Shown: positions 1 to 8,904 of the stretch, one piece after another
How the letters are laid out: every line of letters begins with the position of its first letter
Position numbering within the stretch: the first letter of the stretch is position 1
From: Paenibacillus paridis
GTDB lineage: Bacteria > Bacillota > Bacilli > Paenibacillales > Paenibacillaceae
Reading direction: 5' to 3'
Length of the DNA: 64,000 nt
Assembly (NCBI RefSeq): GCF_006345825.1
Contig: NZ_VCIX01000092.1
Location: 1,426,001 to 1,490,000 of the forward strand
Notes under the pieces: generated by a model
What the model saw: only the letters and a program-made list of their open reading frames with translations
Told to the model about the DNA's origin: nothing
Databases searched by the model: none
Made by a program: the position numbers and the translations under genes

Positions 1-801
1 CTTGCCCTTGCAGGGACAGGCTTTCAAGGCGTGCTTCGCAATCCCCTTGCTGATCCTTACACTCTCGGCGTAGCATCAGGCAGCTCTGTTGGAGCCGCGT
101 TCATCATTTTATTCGGATTGCAGACGGCACTTGGCTTGTGGACGATTCCTCTTGTTGCTTTTGCAACGGGAACGGTTACGCTGCTGGGTGTTTTCTGGCT
201 GTCGCGGGATAAAGGAGTGATGCAGATTGAAACGCTAATTCTTTCCGGTGTCATTATCCAATCGTTTTTAGGCGCTTTTGTTTCGTTTATGGTCTCTCTA
301 TCGGAAGGCGTCGTCAATCAAATTTTGTTTTGGCTGATGGGATCGCTGGCCATGCGGAGCTGGGACAATGTTTATATGCTTATTCCTTTTCTTGCCCTTG
401 GACTTCCGCTATTGCTCGTCTATGGCAAATCTCTTAATTTGTTTGTACTTGGCGAGAGGCATGCTGCGCATCTCGGCGTAAGAGTCGAACGAACAAAGCT
501 GATTATACTCATCAGCTCGACTCTTCTTACGGCCGCTGCCGTATCTGTTTCTGGAGTTATCGGTTTCGTTGGACTGGTGGTTCCGCATTTGATCCGCTTG
601 ATGGTGGGCCCGGATTACCGGTTAATTACGCCGTTATCCGCAATCGGTGGCGGCATATTTGTGCTTTGGGCGGATACGCTTGCCCGTATGGCGCTGACTC
701 CTAGGGAAATTCCGCTAGGTGTCGTTACGGCGCTCATCGGTGCTCCTTTTTTTGCCTATTTGCTGCACAGAAGGAAGCTGAAGACGGGAGGCCCATTATG
801 A
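1..801 (+). CDS. FecCD/BtuC-type ABC permease, 5' truncated
   Basis: Integral membrane permease of an iron-siderophore/vitamin B12 type importer. The frame is open from base 1 and begins inside the family's conserved LALAGTGFQGVLRNPLADPY segment, so the true start lies upstream of the window; the GTG at 31 is internal. The C-terminal two thirds of a FecCD protein remain, with several hydrophobic segments and the conserved GFVGLVVPHLIRL block that contacts the ATPase. The stop overlaps the next gene's ATG (ATGA at 798-801), so the two are translationally coupled. The cobalamin salvage genes that follow make a corrinoid the most likely substrate (inference); an iron-chelate importer is the alternative. 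Confidence 0.9.
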   Translation, partial: LALAGTGFQGVLRNPLADPYTLGVASGSSVGAAFIILFGLQTALGLWTIPLVAFATGTVTLLGVFWLSRDKGVMQIETLILSGVIIQSFLGAFVSFMVSLSEGVVNQILFWLMGSLAMRSWDNVYMLIPFLALGLPLLLVYGKSLNLFVLGERHAAHLGVRVERTKLIILISSTLLTAAAVSVSGVIGFVGLVVPHLIRLMVGPDYRLITPLSAIGGGIFVLWADTLARMALTPREIPLGVVTALIGAPFFAYLLHRRKLKTGGPL

Positions 802-1580
802 TTGAGGCACAGGACATTGTGCAAACGGTACAAGGAAGAACTGTACTGAATGGTTTATCCTGTTCATTCCAGAAAGGGCGCATGTATGGCGTGATTGGCC
901 CAAATGGCGTCGGCAAATCGACGCTGCTGCATCTATTGTCCGGCGTGGAACAGCCGAAAGCTGGTAAAGTGATGCTGGACGGACAACGGATTTCGGCGTA
1001 TCCCAGGAAGCAGCTCGCCAAACAAATGGCTGTACTTCAGCAGAGCGGATTGCCGCCCGTTGGCTTCTCTGTCAGGGAAGTTGTCAGCATGGGCAGATAT
1101 CCTTTTCAGAGCTGGCTCGGAGGGGATGAACAGGATGCCGACCAGATCATTGACGAAGCTTTGTCAGCTATGGGGCTAGGAGAGCTAGCGAACCGCAAAA
1201 TGGACCAGCTAAGCGGCGGCGAACGGCAGCGTGTGGCCCTTGCCAAGCTGATGGCACAAGAGCCGTCCATAATTTTGCTAGATGAGCCGACGACCTATCT
1301 CGACATCGGATTTCAGGTACAGCTGCTAGATACGGTTCGAGCTTGGCAGCAGGCACGTGATCTGACAGTGATTGCTGTGCTTCATGACCTCAATCTGGCT
1401 TCCCTTTATTGCGACGAGCTTCTTGTGCTGCATAAAGGAAAAGTAGCGGCTGCCGGGGCTCCGCACGACGTACTGACATCCGCGCTAATAGAGCAAGTAT
1501 ACGAGACCAAAACAACGATAATTACACATCCGGCGACGGGTGTACCGCAAATTATGCTTCAACCAAACGTTAATTTTTGA
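798..1580 (+). CDS. ABC transporter ATP-binding protein (BtuD/FecE type)
   Basis: Cytoplasmic ATPase that powers the preceding permease. Visible motifs: Walker A GPNGVGKST near residues 34-42, Q-loop region QQSGLPP, signature LSGGERQR, Walker B IILLDEPT and the switch His in VLHDLN. At 260 residues it has the usual single-domain length. It overlaps the permease stop by 4 bp and is followed by cobT after about 30 bp, all on the same strand. This supports a corrinoid import role; no separate substrate-binding protein gene is visible downstream, so it probably lies upstream of the window. Confidence 0.92.
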   Translation: MIEAQDIVQTVQGRTVLNGLSCSFQKGRMYGVIGPNGVGKSTLLHLLSGVEQPKAGKVMLDGQRISAYPRKQLAKQMAVLQQSGLPPVGFSVREVVSMGRYPFQSWLGGDEQDADQIIDEALSAMGLGELANRKMDQLSGGERQRVALAKLMAQEPSIILLDEPTTYLDIGFQVQLLDTVRAWQQARDLTVIAVLHDLNLASLYCDELLVLHKGKVAAAGAPHDVLTSALIEQVYETKTTIITHPATGVPQIMLQPNVNF

Positions 1581-1613
1581 CTTAATCATGCAGAGATGAA
1601 GGGGCAATCCAGA

Positions 1614-2678
1614 ATGGGTAACGAGTTGTACATCCGGTTAATCGAGACGGCTAACCGAATAAAGCCGTTTCATGACGAGGCCGCAGCATCGGCGCTGCAG
1701 CACTCCGATCATTTGACAAAGCCGCCAGGGAGCTTAGGAAAGCTAGAGGCCATCGCAATTCAGCTCGCGGGTATTTCAGGTCGTTTATGGCCGGACCTGT
1801 CGCGCAAATCGGTTATTGTGATGGCAGGTGACCATGGCGTTTGCGAGGAAGGCGTAAGCGCGTTTCCGCAAGCGGTTACTCCGCAGATGGTTTTGAATTT
1901 TCTGAACGGCGGAGCGGCGGTCAATGTGCTTGCCCGGCAAGCAGGAGCTGAAGTGGTCTGTGTTGATATTGGCGTGAATGCGGATTTGGCGCATGAGCAG
2001 CTAGTCAGCCGTAAAGTGATTCGCGGCACGGCCAATATGGCGAAGCAGGCTGCCATGACGCGCGAGGAAGCGCTTGAAGCTATTTTGGTTGGGATCGAGA
2101 TTGTTCAAGAGCAGGTGCGGCGAGGCTGCCGTTTGTTTGCGACAGGTGAGATGGGCATCGGAAATACGACAGCAAGCGCTGCGCTAACTACCGTATTGAC
2201 AGGCATGTCGCCTGAAGAGTCCGTGGGGCGAGGCACAGGCATTAATGACGAAAGCTGGGCAAACAAGGTAGAAGTAGTGAAGCGTGCGATTGCCGTGAAC
2301 AAGCCTGATGCTAGCGATCCAATTGATGTGCTAGCCAAATTAGGCGGCGCGGAAATTGCAGGGCTAGTCGGCGTTATCATCGGCGCTGCTGCAAACGGCT
2401 GTCCCGTTGTGATTGACGGTTATATTTCGTCTACTGCTGCACTCATCGCTTCACGAATTGCGAAGCAGTCGCTGCCTTATATGATCGCTTCCCATCTGTC
2501 GCAGGAGCAAGGGCATGCTAGGCTGCTTGAATCGATTGGCCTATCGCCGATGATGCAGCTCGAGATGCGTCTTGGCGAAGGTACGGGAGCTGTCTTATGT
2601 TTTCATTTTATCGATGCTGCGCTCCATCTCATGCAAGAGATGGCCACGTTTGAGAGTGCAGGCGTCTCCAAGGAATAG
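1614..2678 (+). CDS. cobT: Nicotinate-nucleotide--dimethylbenzimidazole phosphoribosyltransferase
   Basis: Makes alpha-ribazole phosphate from the lower-ligand base and nicotinate mononucleotide for nucleotide-loop assembly of cobalamin. Conserved blocks are visible: KPPGSLGKLE near the N terminus, GDHGV, GEMGIGNTTASAAL and the C-terminal EMRLGEGTGA with the catalytic Glu region. An in-frame ATG exists at 1596, but GAAGGGG at 1598-1604 lies 9 bases before the ATG at 1614, so the protein most likely starts MGNELYIRL (354 residues, typical for CobT). It is the first biosynthetic gene of the cob run, 10 bp ahead of cobU. Confidence 0.95.
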   Translation: MGNELYIRLIETANRIKPFHDEAAASALQHSDHLTKPPGSLGKLEAIAIQLAGISGRLWPDLSRKSVIVMAGDHGVCEEGVSAFPQAVTPQMVLNFLNGGAAVNVLARQAGAEVVCVDIGVNADLAHEQLVSRKVIRGTANMAKQAAMTREEALEAILVGIEIVQEQVRRGCRLFATGEMGIGNTTASAALTTVLTGMSPEESVGRGTGINDESWANKVEVVKRAIAVNKPDASDPIDVLAKLGGAEIAGLVGVIIGAAANGCPVVIDGYISSTAALIASRIAKQSLPYMIASHLSQEQGHARLLESIGLSPMMQLEMRLGEGTGAVLCFHFIDAALHLMQEMATFESAGVSKE

Positions 2679-2688
2679 GTGAGGATCA

Positions 2689-3279
2689 ATGGCAATACTG
2701 GTAACCGGCGGAGCCCGCAGCGGAAAGAGCAGCTTTGCGGAGCAATACGCGATGCGCGTTGCTTCGCGAGGCATCTATCTCGCCACTTGTCAGCCGTATG
2801 ATGATGAGATGCGGGAACGAACCCTTAAGCATCAGCTGGATCGTGACGAGTCCGGATTTAAATGGGAGACGAGAGAGGAAGCCTATGATGCGGCAAGCCT
2901 TCTACCGCAATTTGCAAGGCAATTTGCTTTGGAGCTTGAGGCCGGCATCGAGCCGCCCGTTGTGCTGCTTGATTGTTTGACCTTATGGCTGACGAATTGG
3001 CTTTTGCTTGACGAACAACAACCGCCTGCTGATAAGCGTCTGGCGATTGAAATTGAAAATTTAATAGATGCCATACATCACTATCCGTTTCCATTGCTAA
3101 TGGTTACGAATGAGGTTGGTGATGGCATCGTTCCGGCTTATCCGCTCGGACGGATATTCCGGGACGAAGCGGGTCGGCTCAATCAGCGGATAGCCTCTTT
3201 GTGCGATCGCGTCTTTCTAGTAACTGCCGGAATTCCATTAGAACTCAAATCGCAAGCCTTCAGGTGGGAACAGTTATGA
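2689..3279 (+). CDS. cobU: Adenosylcobinamide kinase / adenosylcobinamide-phosphate guanylyltransferase
   Basis: Bifunctional enzyme that phosphorylates adenosylcobinamide and then guanylylates it to adenosylcobinamide-GDP, the acceptor used by CobS. The N terminus carries the P-loop GGARSGKS (residues 7-14). Mid-protein LLDCLTLWLTN and the late NEVGDGIVPAYPLGRIFRDE are typical of CobU/CobP. At 196 residues it has the usual length. The stop TGA (3277-3279) overlaps the ATG of cbiB at 3276, giving an ATGA coupling. It sits between cobT and cbiB in the same operon. Confidence 0.95.
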   Translation: MAILVTGGARSGKSSFAEQYAMRVASRGIYLATCQPYDDEMRERTLKHQLDRDESGFKWETREEAYDAASLLPQFARQFALELEAGIEPPVVLLDCLTLWLTNWLLLDEQQPPADKRLAIEIENLIDAIHHYPFPLLMVTNEVGDGIVPAYPLGRIFRDEAGRLNQRIASLCDRVFLVTAGIPLELKSQAFRWEQL

Positions 3280-4256
3280 TCATTTATTCGCTGAAGGAAC
3301 TGCTGCTGCTTGCCGCAGCGGCGATTGCGATTGACTGGATCGTTGGCGATCCGAAATGGCCGACTCATCCAGTGATTTGGATAGGAAGGCTGATCCGGTC
3401 TTTGGAGCGCAGACTTGCCCCGGAAAGGTTCAAAGACCAGCAAACAGTTGTCAAGGCTTTAGGTACTGCTTTGATGGTTATCACATTATTAATGAGTTGG
3501 AGCGTAACCTGGCTGCTTGTATGGACAGCCGATGCCTTGCATCCTTGGATTGGTTATGCGGTTAGCGCTTGGCTCATATCGACCACGCTGGCTGTTAAGG
3601 GCTTGAAGGAAGCGGCATTGCTTGTCTATGCTCCCCTCATCGAGGGCAGGCTCGACGAAGCCAGAAAATACGTGGGCTACATCGTCGGGCGGGATACGGA
3701 AAGCTTGAATGAGCATGAATCTTCGCGTGCCGCTGTCGAGACGGTAGCGGAGAACACGGTAGATGCTTTAGTATCCCCTTTATTGTTCGCTCTGATTGGC
3801 GGGGCGCCGTTTGCCATGCTGTATAGGGCAGCTAACACGCTGGATTCTATGGTCGGCTATCGGAATGACAAATATAGGGATTTTGGCTGGTGCTCGGCAA
3901 GAACGGATGATTGGCTTAACTATATTCCTGCGCGCCTAACAGGCGTAATGCTTACGATTTCAGCAATGGCGTATCGTCAGATGAGCGCTAAGCAATCCTT
4001 TAAAGCTATTGTGGCCTTTGCGCATCTCCATCCAAGTCCGAACAGCGGCATTCCCGAATCCGCGGTTGCGGGTGCGCTAGGCATTGAGCTCGGAGGAACA
4101 AATCTATATTTTGGTGTTCCGAGTGAACGAGCGAGAATGGGCTGGCCTACACGTGAGCTGCAGCCTCACGATATCGTGCTTACGGTTCGTCTTCTGTATA
4201 GCGTAAGCGTGATTTTATTTATGGGAGTGATTGCCGCATGGTTCGTCATGAGATAA
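3276..4256 (+). CDS. cbiB: Adenosylcobinamide-phosphate synthase (cobalamin membrane protein)
   Basis: Membrane enzyme that attaches the aminopropanol linker, made through CobD, to adenosylcobyric acid. The open frame extends upstream to 3201, but the ATG at 3276 follows AGGTGGG, overlaps the cobU stop and gives the family start MIIYSLKELLLLAAA, with the conserved DWIVGDPKWPTHPVIWIGRLI region just after. Later blocks NDKYRDFGWCSARTDD and PNSGIPESAVAGALG are characteristic. The 326-residue protein is hydrophobic with several membrane spans. Its 3' end overlaps cobS by 19 bp, evidence for one transcript and coupled translation. Confidence 0.94.
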   Translation: MIIYSLKELLLLAAAAIAIDWIVGDPKWPTHPVIWIGRLIRSLERRLAPERFKDQQTVVKALGTALMVITLLMSWSVTWLLVWTADALHPWIGYAVSAWLISTTLAVKGLKEAALLVYAPLIEGRLDEARKYVGYIVGRDTESLNEHESSRAAVETVAENTVDALVSPLLFALIGGAPFAMLYRAANTLDSMVGYRNDKYRDFGWCSARTDDWLNYIPARLTGVMLTISAMAYRQMSAKQSFKAIVAFAHLHPSPNSGIPESAVAGALGIELGGTNLYFGVPSERARMGWPTRELQPHDIVLTVRLLYSVSVILFMGVIAAWFVMR

Positions 4257-5050
4257 AGCTGCAGCTGCAAGCGTTTGTCGCGGCTTTTCAATTTCTAACG
4301 CGTGTCAAAATTCCGATTGCTGTTCCATTTAACGGTCCGGTTCTATCCAGAAGCATCCTCTATTTCCCGCTTGCAGGAGCTTTCATCGGCGCCTGCCTTG
4401 CCGTTGCCTCCTGGCTGCTTGCTCCGTATATTCCGGCATGGCCGGCTGCGATTCTTATTCTTGCCCTATGGACAGCTTTAAGCGGGGGGCTGCATCTTGA
4501 TGGCTGGATGGATACCGCAGACGGCGTTCTTAGCCACCGCTCTCGCGAGCGCATGCTCGAAATTATGAAGGATAGCAGAGTTGGAGCTTTGGGTGTTTTG
4601 GCTGCCATACTGCTGCTATTATTTAAAGCTTCGTTGCTAGCTGAGCTATACAAGGGAAATCAGTTCGGCATGTATTGGCCGCTGCTTGTTTGCGGTCCGG
4701 TATGGAGCAGGGCGTGGATGGGCGCAGCAATTGCTTTCTGGCCGAATGCACGCAAGAATGAAGGGATGGGCGTTTTATTTAATGAGGTTAAATGCCATCA
4801 GGCCTGCGCTTCTTTTCTAGTGTCCGGGGCAGTTACTTGCATTGTTTTTTGGCTGGCAGGGATGGAGCTTACTACTTCATTCATTTGGCTGCTGCTGCTC
4901 AGTTTGGTAACGATGATCTGCGGCGGACTGCTGGCAGCCTGGCTGCACCGAAAGCTGGGCGGTTTGACTGGCGATACCTACGGGGCAATGAATGAAGCGG
5001 TTGAAGCGGCATTGCTGTTTGCAATCATCGTATGGATACATAATCAATGA
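4238..5050 (+). CDS. cobS: Adenosylcobinamide-GDP ribazoletransferase (cobalamin synthase)
   Basis: Last step of nucleotide-loop assembly: joins adenosylcobinamide-GDP to alpha-ribazole (phosphate) in the membrane. Recognised by the N-terminal FQFLTRVKIPI motif and the acidic GGLHLDGWMDTADG segment near residue 85, plus SRVGALGV and the C-terminal GGLTGDTYGA, all hallmarks of CobS. It is 270 residues long with multiple hydrophobic helices. The start at 4238 lies within the last codons of cbiB. A 20 bp gap with an AAGGAGGGG ribosome site separates it from cobD. Confidence 0.95.
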   Translation: MVRHEIKLQLQAFVAAFQFLTRVKIPIAVPFNGPVLSRSILYFPLAGAFIGACLAVASWLLAPYIPAWPAAILILALWTALSGGLHLDGWMDTADGVLSHRSRERMLEIMKDSRVGALGVLAAILLLLFKASLLAELYKGNQFGMYWPLLVCGPVWSRAWMGAAIAFWPNARKNEGMGVLFNEVKCHQACASFLVSGAVTCIVFWLAGMELTTSFIWLLLLSLVTMICGGLLAAWLHRKLGGLTGDTYGAMNEAVEAALLFAIIVWIHNQ

Positions 5051-5070
5051 AAAAGGAGGGGTAAGCAACC

Positions 5071-6174
5071 ATGTTGGAAAGATATGGCCATGGTGGCGAC
5101 TTGCGTACCGCAGAGGAAGCTTTCGGCATGCCCGCAGCGCAATTTGTTGATTTTAGTTCGAATATGAATCCACTTGGACCCCCGCAAAGCGTAAAGACTG
5201 TACTCAGCAACTATGCAGCAGTCATTGGGCAATATCCTGATCCTGCCGTGCGAGGCTTAAGAAGGAAGCTGGCGGAAAAACATCAAATTGACGAGCAATC
5301 GATTGTGGTAGGCAACGGTGCCGCAGAGCTGATTGACCTCATTGTACGCTCGCTTCAGCCAGAACGAACGACGCTCGCGATCCCATGTTTTGATGAATAT
5401 GGAGATGCTTTACGTAAAATAGGAGCAGCGGTGAGCGAAATCAAGCTCTCTGCCGATCATCAGTTTCAATTGCGGATGGAACAAGCAAATGCCGATGCTG
5501 CTGCTATGCTAAACTCATTGTACATATTAGGCTCACCCAACAACCCCACCGGCCAGCTTGTAGATCCATCGCTCATTCGCACACTGCTAAGCAATGGGGC
5601 TTATGTGGTCGTTGACGAGGCTTTTATGGATTTTGTCCCGGAGGAGTCGAGATTCAGTCTAGTACAGGAAGCGGCTAAGCATGGAAGACTGTTCGTTATC
5701 CGATCCATGACGAAGTTTTATTCCATTCCGGGCATTCGGTTAGGTTATATTGTCGGAACGCCAAGATCGCTAAGCGGCTTAAAGCGACTGCAAGTGCCAT
5801 GGAGCGTCAACTCTCTAGCGATGCTCATTGGCGAAGCGGTCTTGGAGGAAACGGAGTTTGCCGAGACCACAATGGCTTGGCTGCGACAAGAAAAGCCATG
5901 GCTTACCGAACAACTAAAGAAGATCGGCTTCCAGGTTACGGAGAGTGCGGCTAACTATTTGCTTCTCCAGATACCAGAGACGGCGGGCTTGAGTGCCAGT
6001 ATGCTTCAGCTTGAAATGGGCAAGCAAGGCGTATTGATCCGCGATGCCTCCAGATTTGCAGGACTTAACCATACCTACATCCGAGTTGCCATTAAGCTGC
6101 GGGCGCAAAATGAACAGCTGGTAGCAGCATTCAGTTCATGCCTGCACCGAAGCGGAAGCACTAGTGTCAAATGA
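5071..6174 (+). CDS. cobD: Threonine-phosphate decarboxylase (PLP-dependent)
   Basis: Class I/II aminotransferase-fold enzyme that decarboxylates L-threonine-O-3-phosphate to (R)-1-amino-2-propanol phosphate, the linker used by CbiB. Visible: N-terminal FSSNMNPLGPP, the SPNNPTGQ turn, VVDEAFMDF with the PLP-binding Asp, and SMTKFYSIPGIRLGY with the Schiff-base Lys. The same fold is used by HisC; the cob operon context and the N-terminal FSSNMNPLG signature favour CobD. At 367 residues it has the expected size. The ATG at 5071 follows AAGGAGGGG. Confidence 0.92.
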   Translation: MLERYGHGGDLRTAEEAFGMPAAQFVDFSSNMNPLGPPQSVKTVLSNYAAVIGQYPDPAVRGLRRKLAEKHQIDEQSIVVGNGAAELIDLIVRSLQPERTTLAIPCFDEYGDALRKIGAAVSEIKLSADHQFQLRMEQANADAAAMLNSLYILGSPNNPTGQLVDPSLIRTLLSNGAYVVVDEAFMDFVPEESRFSLVQEAAKHGRLFVIRSMTKFYSIPGIRLGYIVGTPRSLSGLKRLQVPWSVNSLAMLIGEAVLEETEFAETTMAWLRQEKPWLTEQLKKIGFQVTESAANYLLLQIPETAGLSASMLQLEMGKQGVLIRDASRFAGLNHTYIRVAIKLRAQNEQLVAAFSSCLHRSGSTSVK

Positions 6175-6207
6175 TTCGATATTTGAGTCCTTTAAGGAGG
6201 AGAAAGA

Positions 6208-6918
6208 ATGACGCAGCCCTTTCGGAGCGGAAGCCATTATGATTCAACGATTTGGAGCGGCGTCCGTTTGCTTCTGAAGGAGGATCGGATAGAAACGAGT
6301 ACGCCGGAACTTGTATATGTTCTTAGCAGTGCCGTTCACCCGGGAGGTTTTTCCTATGCGAACCGCATCGTCAATTGGAAAGTTCCGTTGGCCTATCAGG
6401 GTCATGACCCCGTAGGTGATCTCATTTTGCAGTGCGAAAAGTGGGGTTGCGATCCGGTAGGTACGATTGGGCTCATTACAGCAGCGAAACTAACGCATGC
6501 GTCAATTAAGGAGATCGCTGGAGATCGGTTCAACCTGCTTTGCTGCACGACTGTCGGCACCCGCAACGCGGCTAGAGCAGGATTGCCTCGCAGCACCTTT
6601 TCCGCGTATGCAGCGGGTACGATTAATACCATTTTACTCATCGATGGGCAGATGAGCGAATCAGCGATGGTTAACGCAATTATTACGGCTACAGAAGCAA
6701 AGTCGGCAGCCCTTCAGCAATTAGGCATTACGGAGGAAGCAAACGGGCAGCTGGCAACCGGCACGACGACAGATGCTATCGTCATTGGAGTCAGCCAGGC
6801 GGCCGATTGGGATGCGTTGCATGCCTATGCAGGTGCTGCAACAACGATCGGCTGCGCCATTGGCGAAGCGGTCTATGAGACTGTGCTGGAAGCGGCTCGA
6901 ACGCAGCATGAGGACTAG
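6208..6918 (+). CDS. cbiZ: Adenosylcobinamide amidohydrolase
   Basis: CbiZ removes the aminopropanol (or nucleotide loop) side chain from salvaged corrinoids, returning cobyric acid so that CbiB and CobS can rebuild the lower ligand. Recognised from the family pattern: VLSSAVHPGG near residue 50, the CCTTVGTRNAARAG core, AGTINTILLIDG, TGTTTDAIVIG and the final GCAIGEAVYETV. It has 236 residues. GGAGG lies 33 bp after cobD and directly precedes the ATG. As the last gene of the run, it shows that this operon is built to salvage and remodel imported corrinoids. Confidence 0.9.
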   Translation: MTQPFRSGSHYDSTIWSGVRLLLKEDRIETSTPELVYVLSSAVHPGGFSYANRIVNWKVPLAYQGHDPVGDLILQCEKWGCDPVGTIGLITAAKLTHASIKEIAGDRFNLLCCTTVGTRNAARAGLPRSTFSAYAAGTINTILLIDGQMSESAMVNAIITATEAKSAALQQLGITEEANGQLATGTTTDAIVIGVSQAADWDALHAYAGAATTIGCAIGEAVYETVLEAARTQHED

Positions 6919-6964
6919 ATGCCAATCCGGTTGATAGAGGAATGCTCGATAGTCAGCCCAAAAT

Positions 6965-7003
6965 ACGACCGGGAATGAACTGGCATTACAATCGTCGTTT
7001 TTT
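6965..7003 (+). terminator. Probable intrinsic terminator after cbiZ
   Basis: ACGAC at 6965-6969 pairs with GTCGT at 6994-6998, enclosing an AATG/CATT inner stem, and runs into six T residues (6998-7003). The stem is irregular, so its strength is uncertain. It would end the cobalamin run before corA. Confidence 0.5.
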
Positions 7004-7075
7004 CGTGTAAAATGGACAAGTCGAATCATTGGCTTTACCTATGGAATATGCGGTGTTTAGAATGGAGGTTTTCTC

Positions 7076-8026
7076 TTGATTCGAATAGATGGTTATACCA
7101 AACAAAAGGAATGGCGGTCGGATTTGAGCTTCGAGGATCTCAAATCGCCAGAGCTGGATTGGTACTGGGTAGATTTTGACAACCCGTCGGAAGCGGAATG
7201 CCGGCTGCTGGATACGTTCTTTCATTTTCACCCGCTAGCGATCGAGGATTGCTACCATTTACTGCAGAGGCCTAAAATGGACCATTATGATGACGTGCAT
7301 TTTTTGGTGCTTCATGAGGTGGAGTGGAAGACATTAACCGTAAATGAAATTAATATGTTCATTGGTCCTCATTTTCTCGTAACGTTTCATTATCAGCCTT
7401 CGCCGGAAATCAATGAAGCACGTGGCAAGCTCATGGCCAGCGCGAAGATCGGGGAGACCGGACAGCTCTTTGCGGCATACCTCGTCATTGACAAGCTTGT
7501 TGACCAATATTTCCCTGCCGTACACGAACTGGAGGACCAACTGCTGGATATGGAAATCGGTAACGATGAGGTACGCAGCCAAACGATGATGAGCGATATT
7601 TTCAATATACGGTCAAGGCTGCTGCGACTTAGGAAAACGATCATGCCGATGCGCGATTTATTATATCGGATGACCAATACGGACCGCATTATTGGGCTGA
7701 AGCCTTATTTGGCTTTTTATCATGATATTTATGACCACTTGATCAAGTTGTCTGAAATGATGGATTCCAGCAGAGAGATGACGGCTGATTTGAGGGACAG
7801 TTTCATATCATTCAACTCGAACCGGATGAATTCGATTATGAAAACTCTTACCGTCATCACGACAATCTTTATGCCATTAACCTTTTTGGCAGGCATTTAT
7901 GGAATGAACTTCGTTAATATGCCTGAGCTTGAATGGAGCTGGGGGTATTTTGCAACGATCACCGTTATGTTAATCATCGGACTATCGATGTACGCTTGGT
8001 TTCGGACGAAAGGTTGGTTTAAATGA
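7076..8026 (+). CDS. corA: CorA-family divalent cation (Mg2+/Co2+) channel
   Basis: Homopentameric membrane channel for Mg2+, also able to pass Co2+ or Ni2+. A long cytoplasmic N-terminal domain is followed by two C-terminal transmembrane helices; the signature GMN sits at about residues 276-278 within YGMNFVNMPE after the first helix. The TTG start at 7076 is chosen because GGAGG (7063-7067) is correctly spaced and the protein is then 316 residues, normal for CorA. It follows the cobalamin operon after a likely terminator, so cobalt supply to B12 is a possible but unproven link. Confidence 0.93.
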   Translation: MIRIDGYTKQKEWRSDLSFEDLKSPELDWYWVDFDNPSEAECRLLDTFFHFHPLAIEDCYHLLQRPKMDHYDDVHFLVLHEVEWKTLTVNEINMFIGPHFLVTFHYQPSPEINEARGKLMASAKIGETGQLFAAYLVIDKLVDQYFPAVHELEDQLLDMEIGNDEVRSQTMMSDIFNIRSRLLRLRKTIMPMRDLLYRMTNTDRIIGLKPYLAFYHDIYDHLIKLSEMMDSSREMTADLRDSFISFNSNRMNSIMKTLTVITTIFMPLTFLAGIYGMNFVNMPELEWSWGYFATITVMLIIGLSMYAWFRTKGWFK

Positions 8027-8051
8027 GGTTAGTTAAGGGGATTAAATAAAA

Positions 8052-8876
8052 ATGGACATGAAAGAACGTGCCCCCATGGGCAGGAAACGGTGGTTCGCGG
8101 TCGGCGGTATATTAGCAGGCATTTTGATGGTTTTGGGCGTCATGCTTTATTTCATGATTATCGCGCTTGGCAATCGTTCGGCGATGGATATTCCAAAGCT
8201 GGAAGAGGCACTTCATTATACATACTTTTCGGAGACTTCGGCAAACGGCATGGAGCTTCATGTGCTTAAGACAAAAGCTGCCTATGTAACGCTGGAGACG
8301 ATTAACAATAACGTTACCCTTACAAACAAAGTAGGCATTAACGGCGGATTCTTTTACGGCAATCAGCTGCTTAGCATCGGCGTAGTAAATAGCTTGCCTG
8401 TCAACAAAGAGATTGGCAGCTACGGAACGGGCGCTGAAAATGTGAAATATGCGCGCGGCACGCTTGTGTGGGATGGGGCCTCGGATTCCTTAAGCGTGCA
8501 GGTTGCAAGCAAAGCCTCGGAGCTCAAAGTGAAGGACCATACGCGTTTTTGGGCACAAGGCGGCATCAGCATGAGCCTTGGCAACGATGCGGAATGGATA
8601 CAGCAAGCTGCTGCAGAACATGCGCCATTCCCGGATGACGACCGGCTGCGCTCCGCTGCTGCTTATGATCAATCAGGACAATTATATTTAATCGTAAGCA
8701 AAACGAAGGGATCGTTGTCGGTATTTCGCGAAGCTATTGTGGACAGCATTGGAGACGGCAAGCTTGTTGACGGAATCTTTCTCGACGGCGACGGCTCCTC
8801 GCAGCTGCTGAGCAGTGAAGCTTCCTTGCCTGGGGATAATAGGCCAGTCGTCCAAATGCTGCGCGTCGTGAAATAA
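8052..8876 (+). CDS. Membrane-anchored phosphodiester glycosidase (NAGPA/DUF2233) family protein
   Basis: A single hydrophobic segment near residues 15-37 after a basic start anchors an extracytoplasmic domain. The domain shows NAGPA-type blocks: GINGGFFYG near residue 95 and DGIFLDGDGSSQLL near the C terminus. The family includes enzymes that hydrolyse phosphodiester bonds to sugars and exopolysaccharide-modifying proteins; the substrate here cannot be read from sequence. It is 274 residues long. It starts 25 bp after corA with AAGGGG upstream and ends just before hrpB, so it may be co-transcribed with either. Confidence 0.75.
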   Translation: MDMKERAPMGRKRWFAVGGILAGILMVLGVMLYFMIIALGNRSAMDIPKLEEALHYTYFSETSANGMELHVLKTKAAYVTLETINNNVTLTNKVGINGGFFYGNQLLSIGVVNSLPVNKEIGSYGTGAENVKYARGTLVWDGASDSLSVQVASKASELKVKDHTRFWAQGGISMSLGNDAEWIQQAAAEHAPFPDDDRLRSAAAYDQSGQLYLIVSKTKGSLSVFREAIVDSIGDGKLVDGIFLDGDGSSQLLSSEASLPGDNRPVVQMLRVVK

Positions 8877-8904
8877 GATGGAGCACCGTAAAGGAGCAAT
8901 ACGC

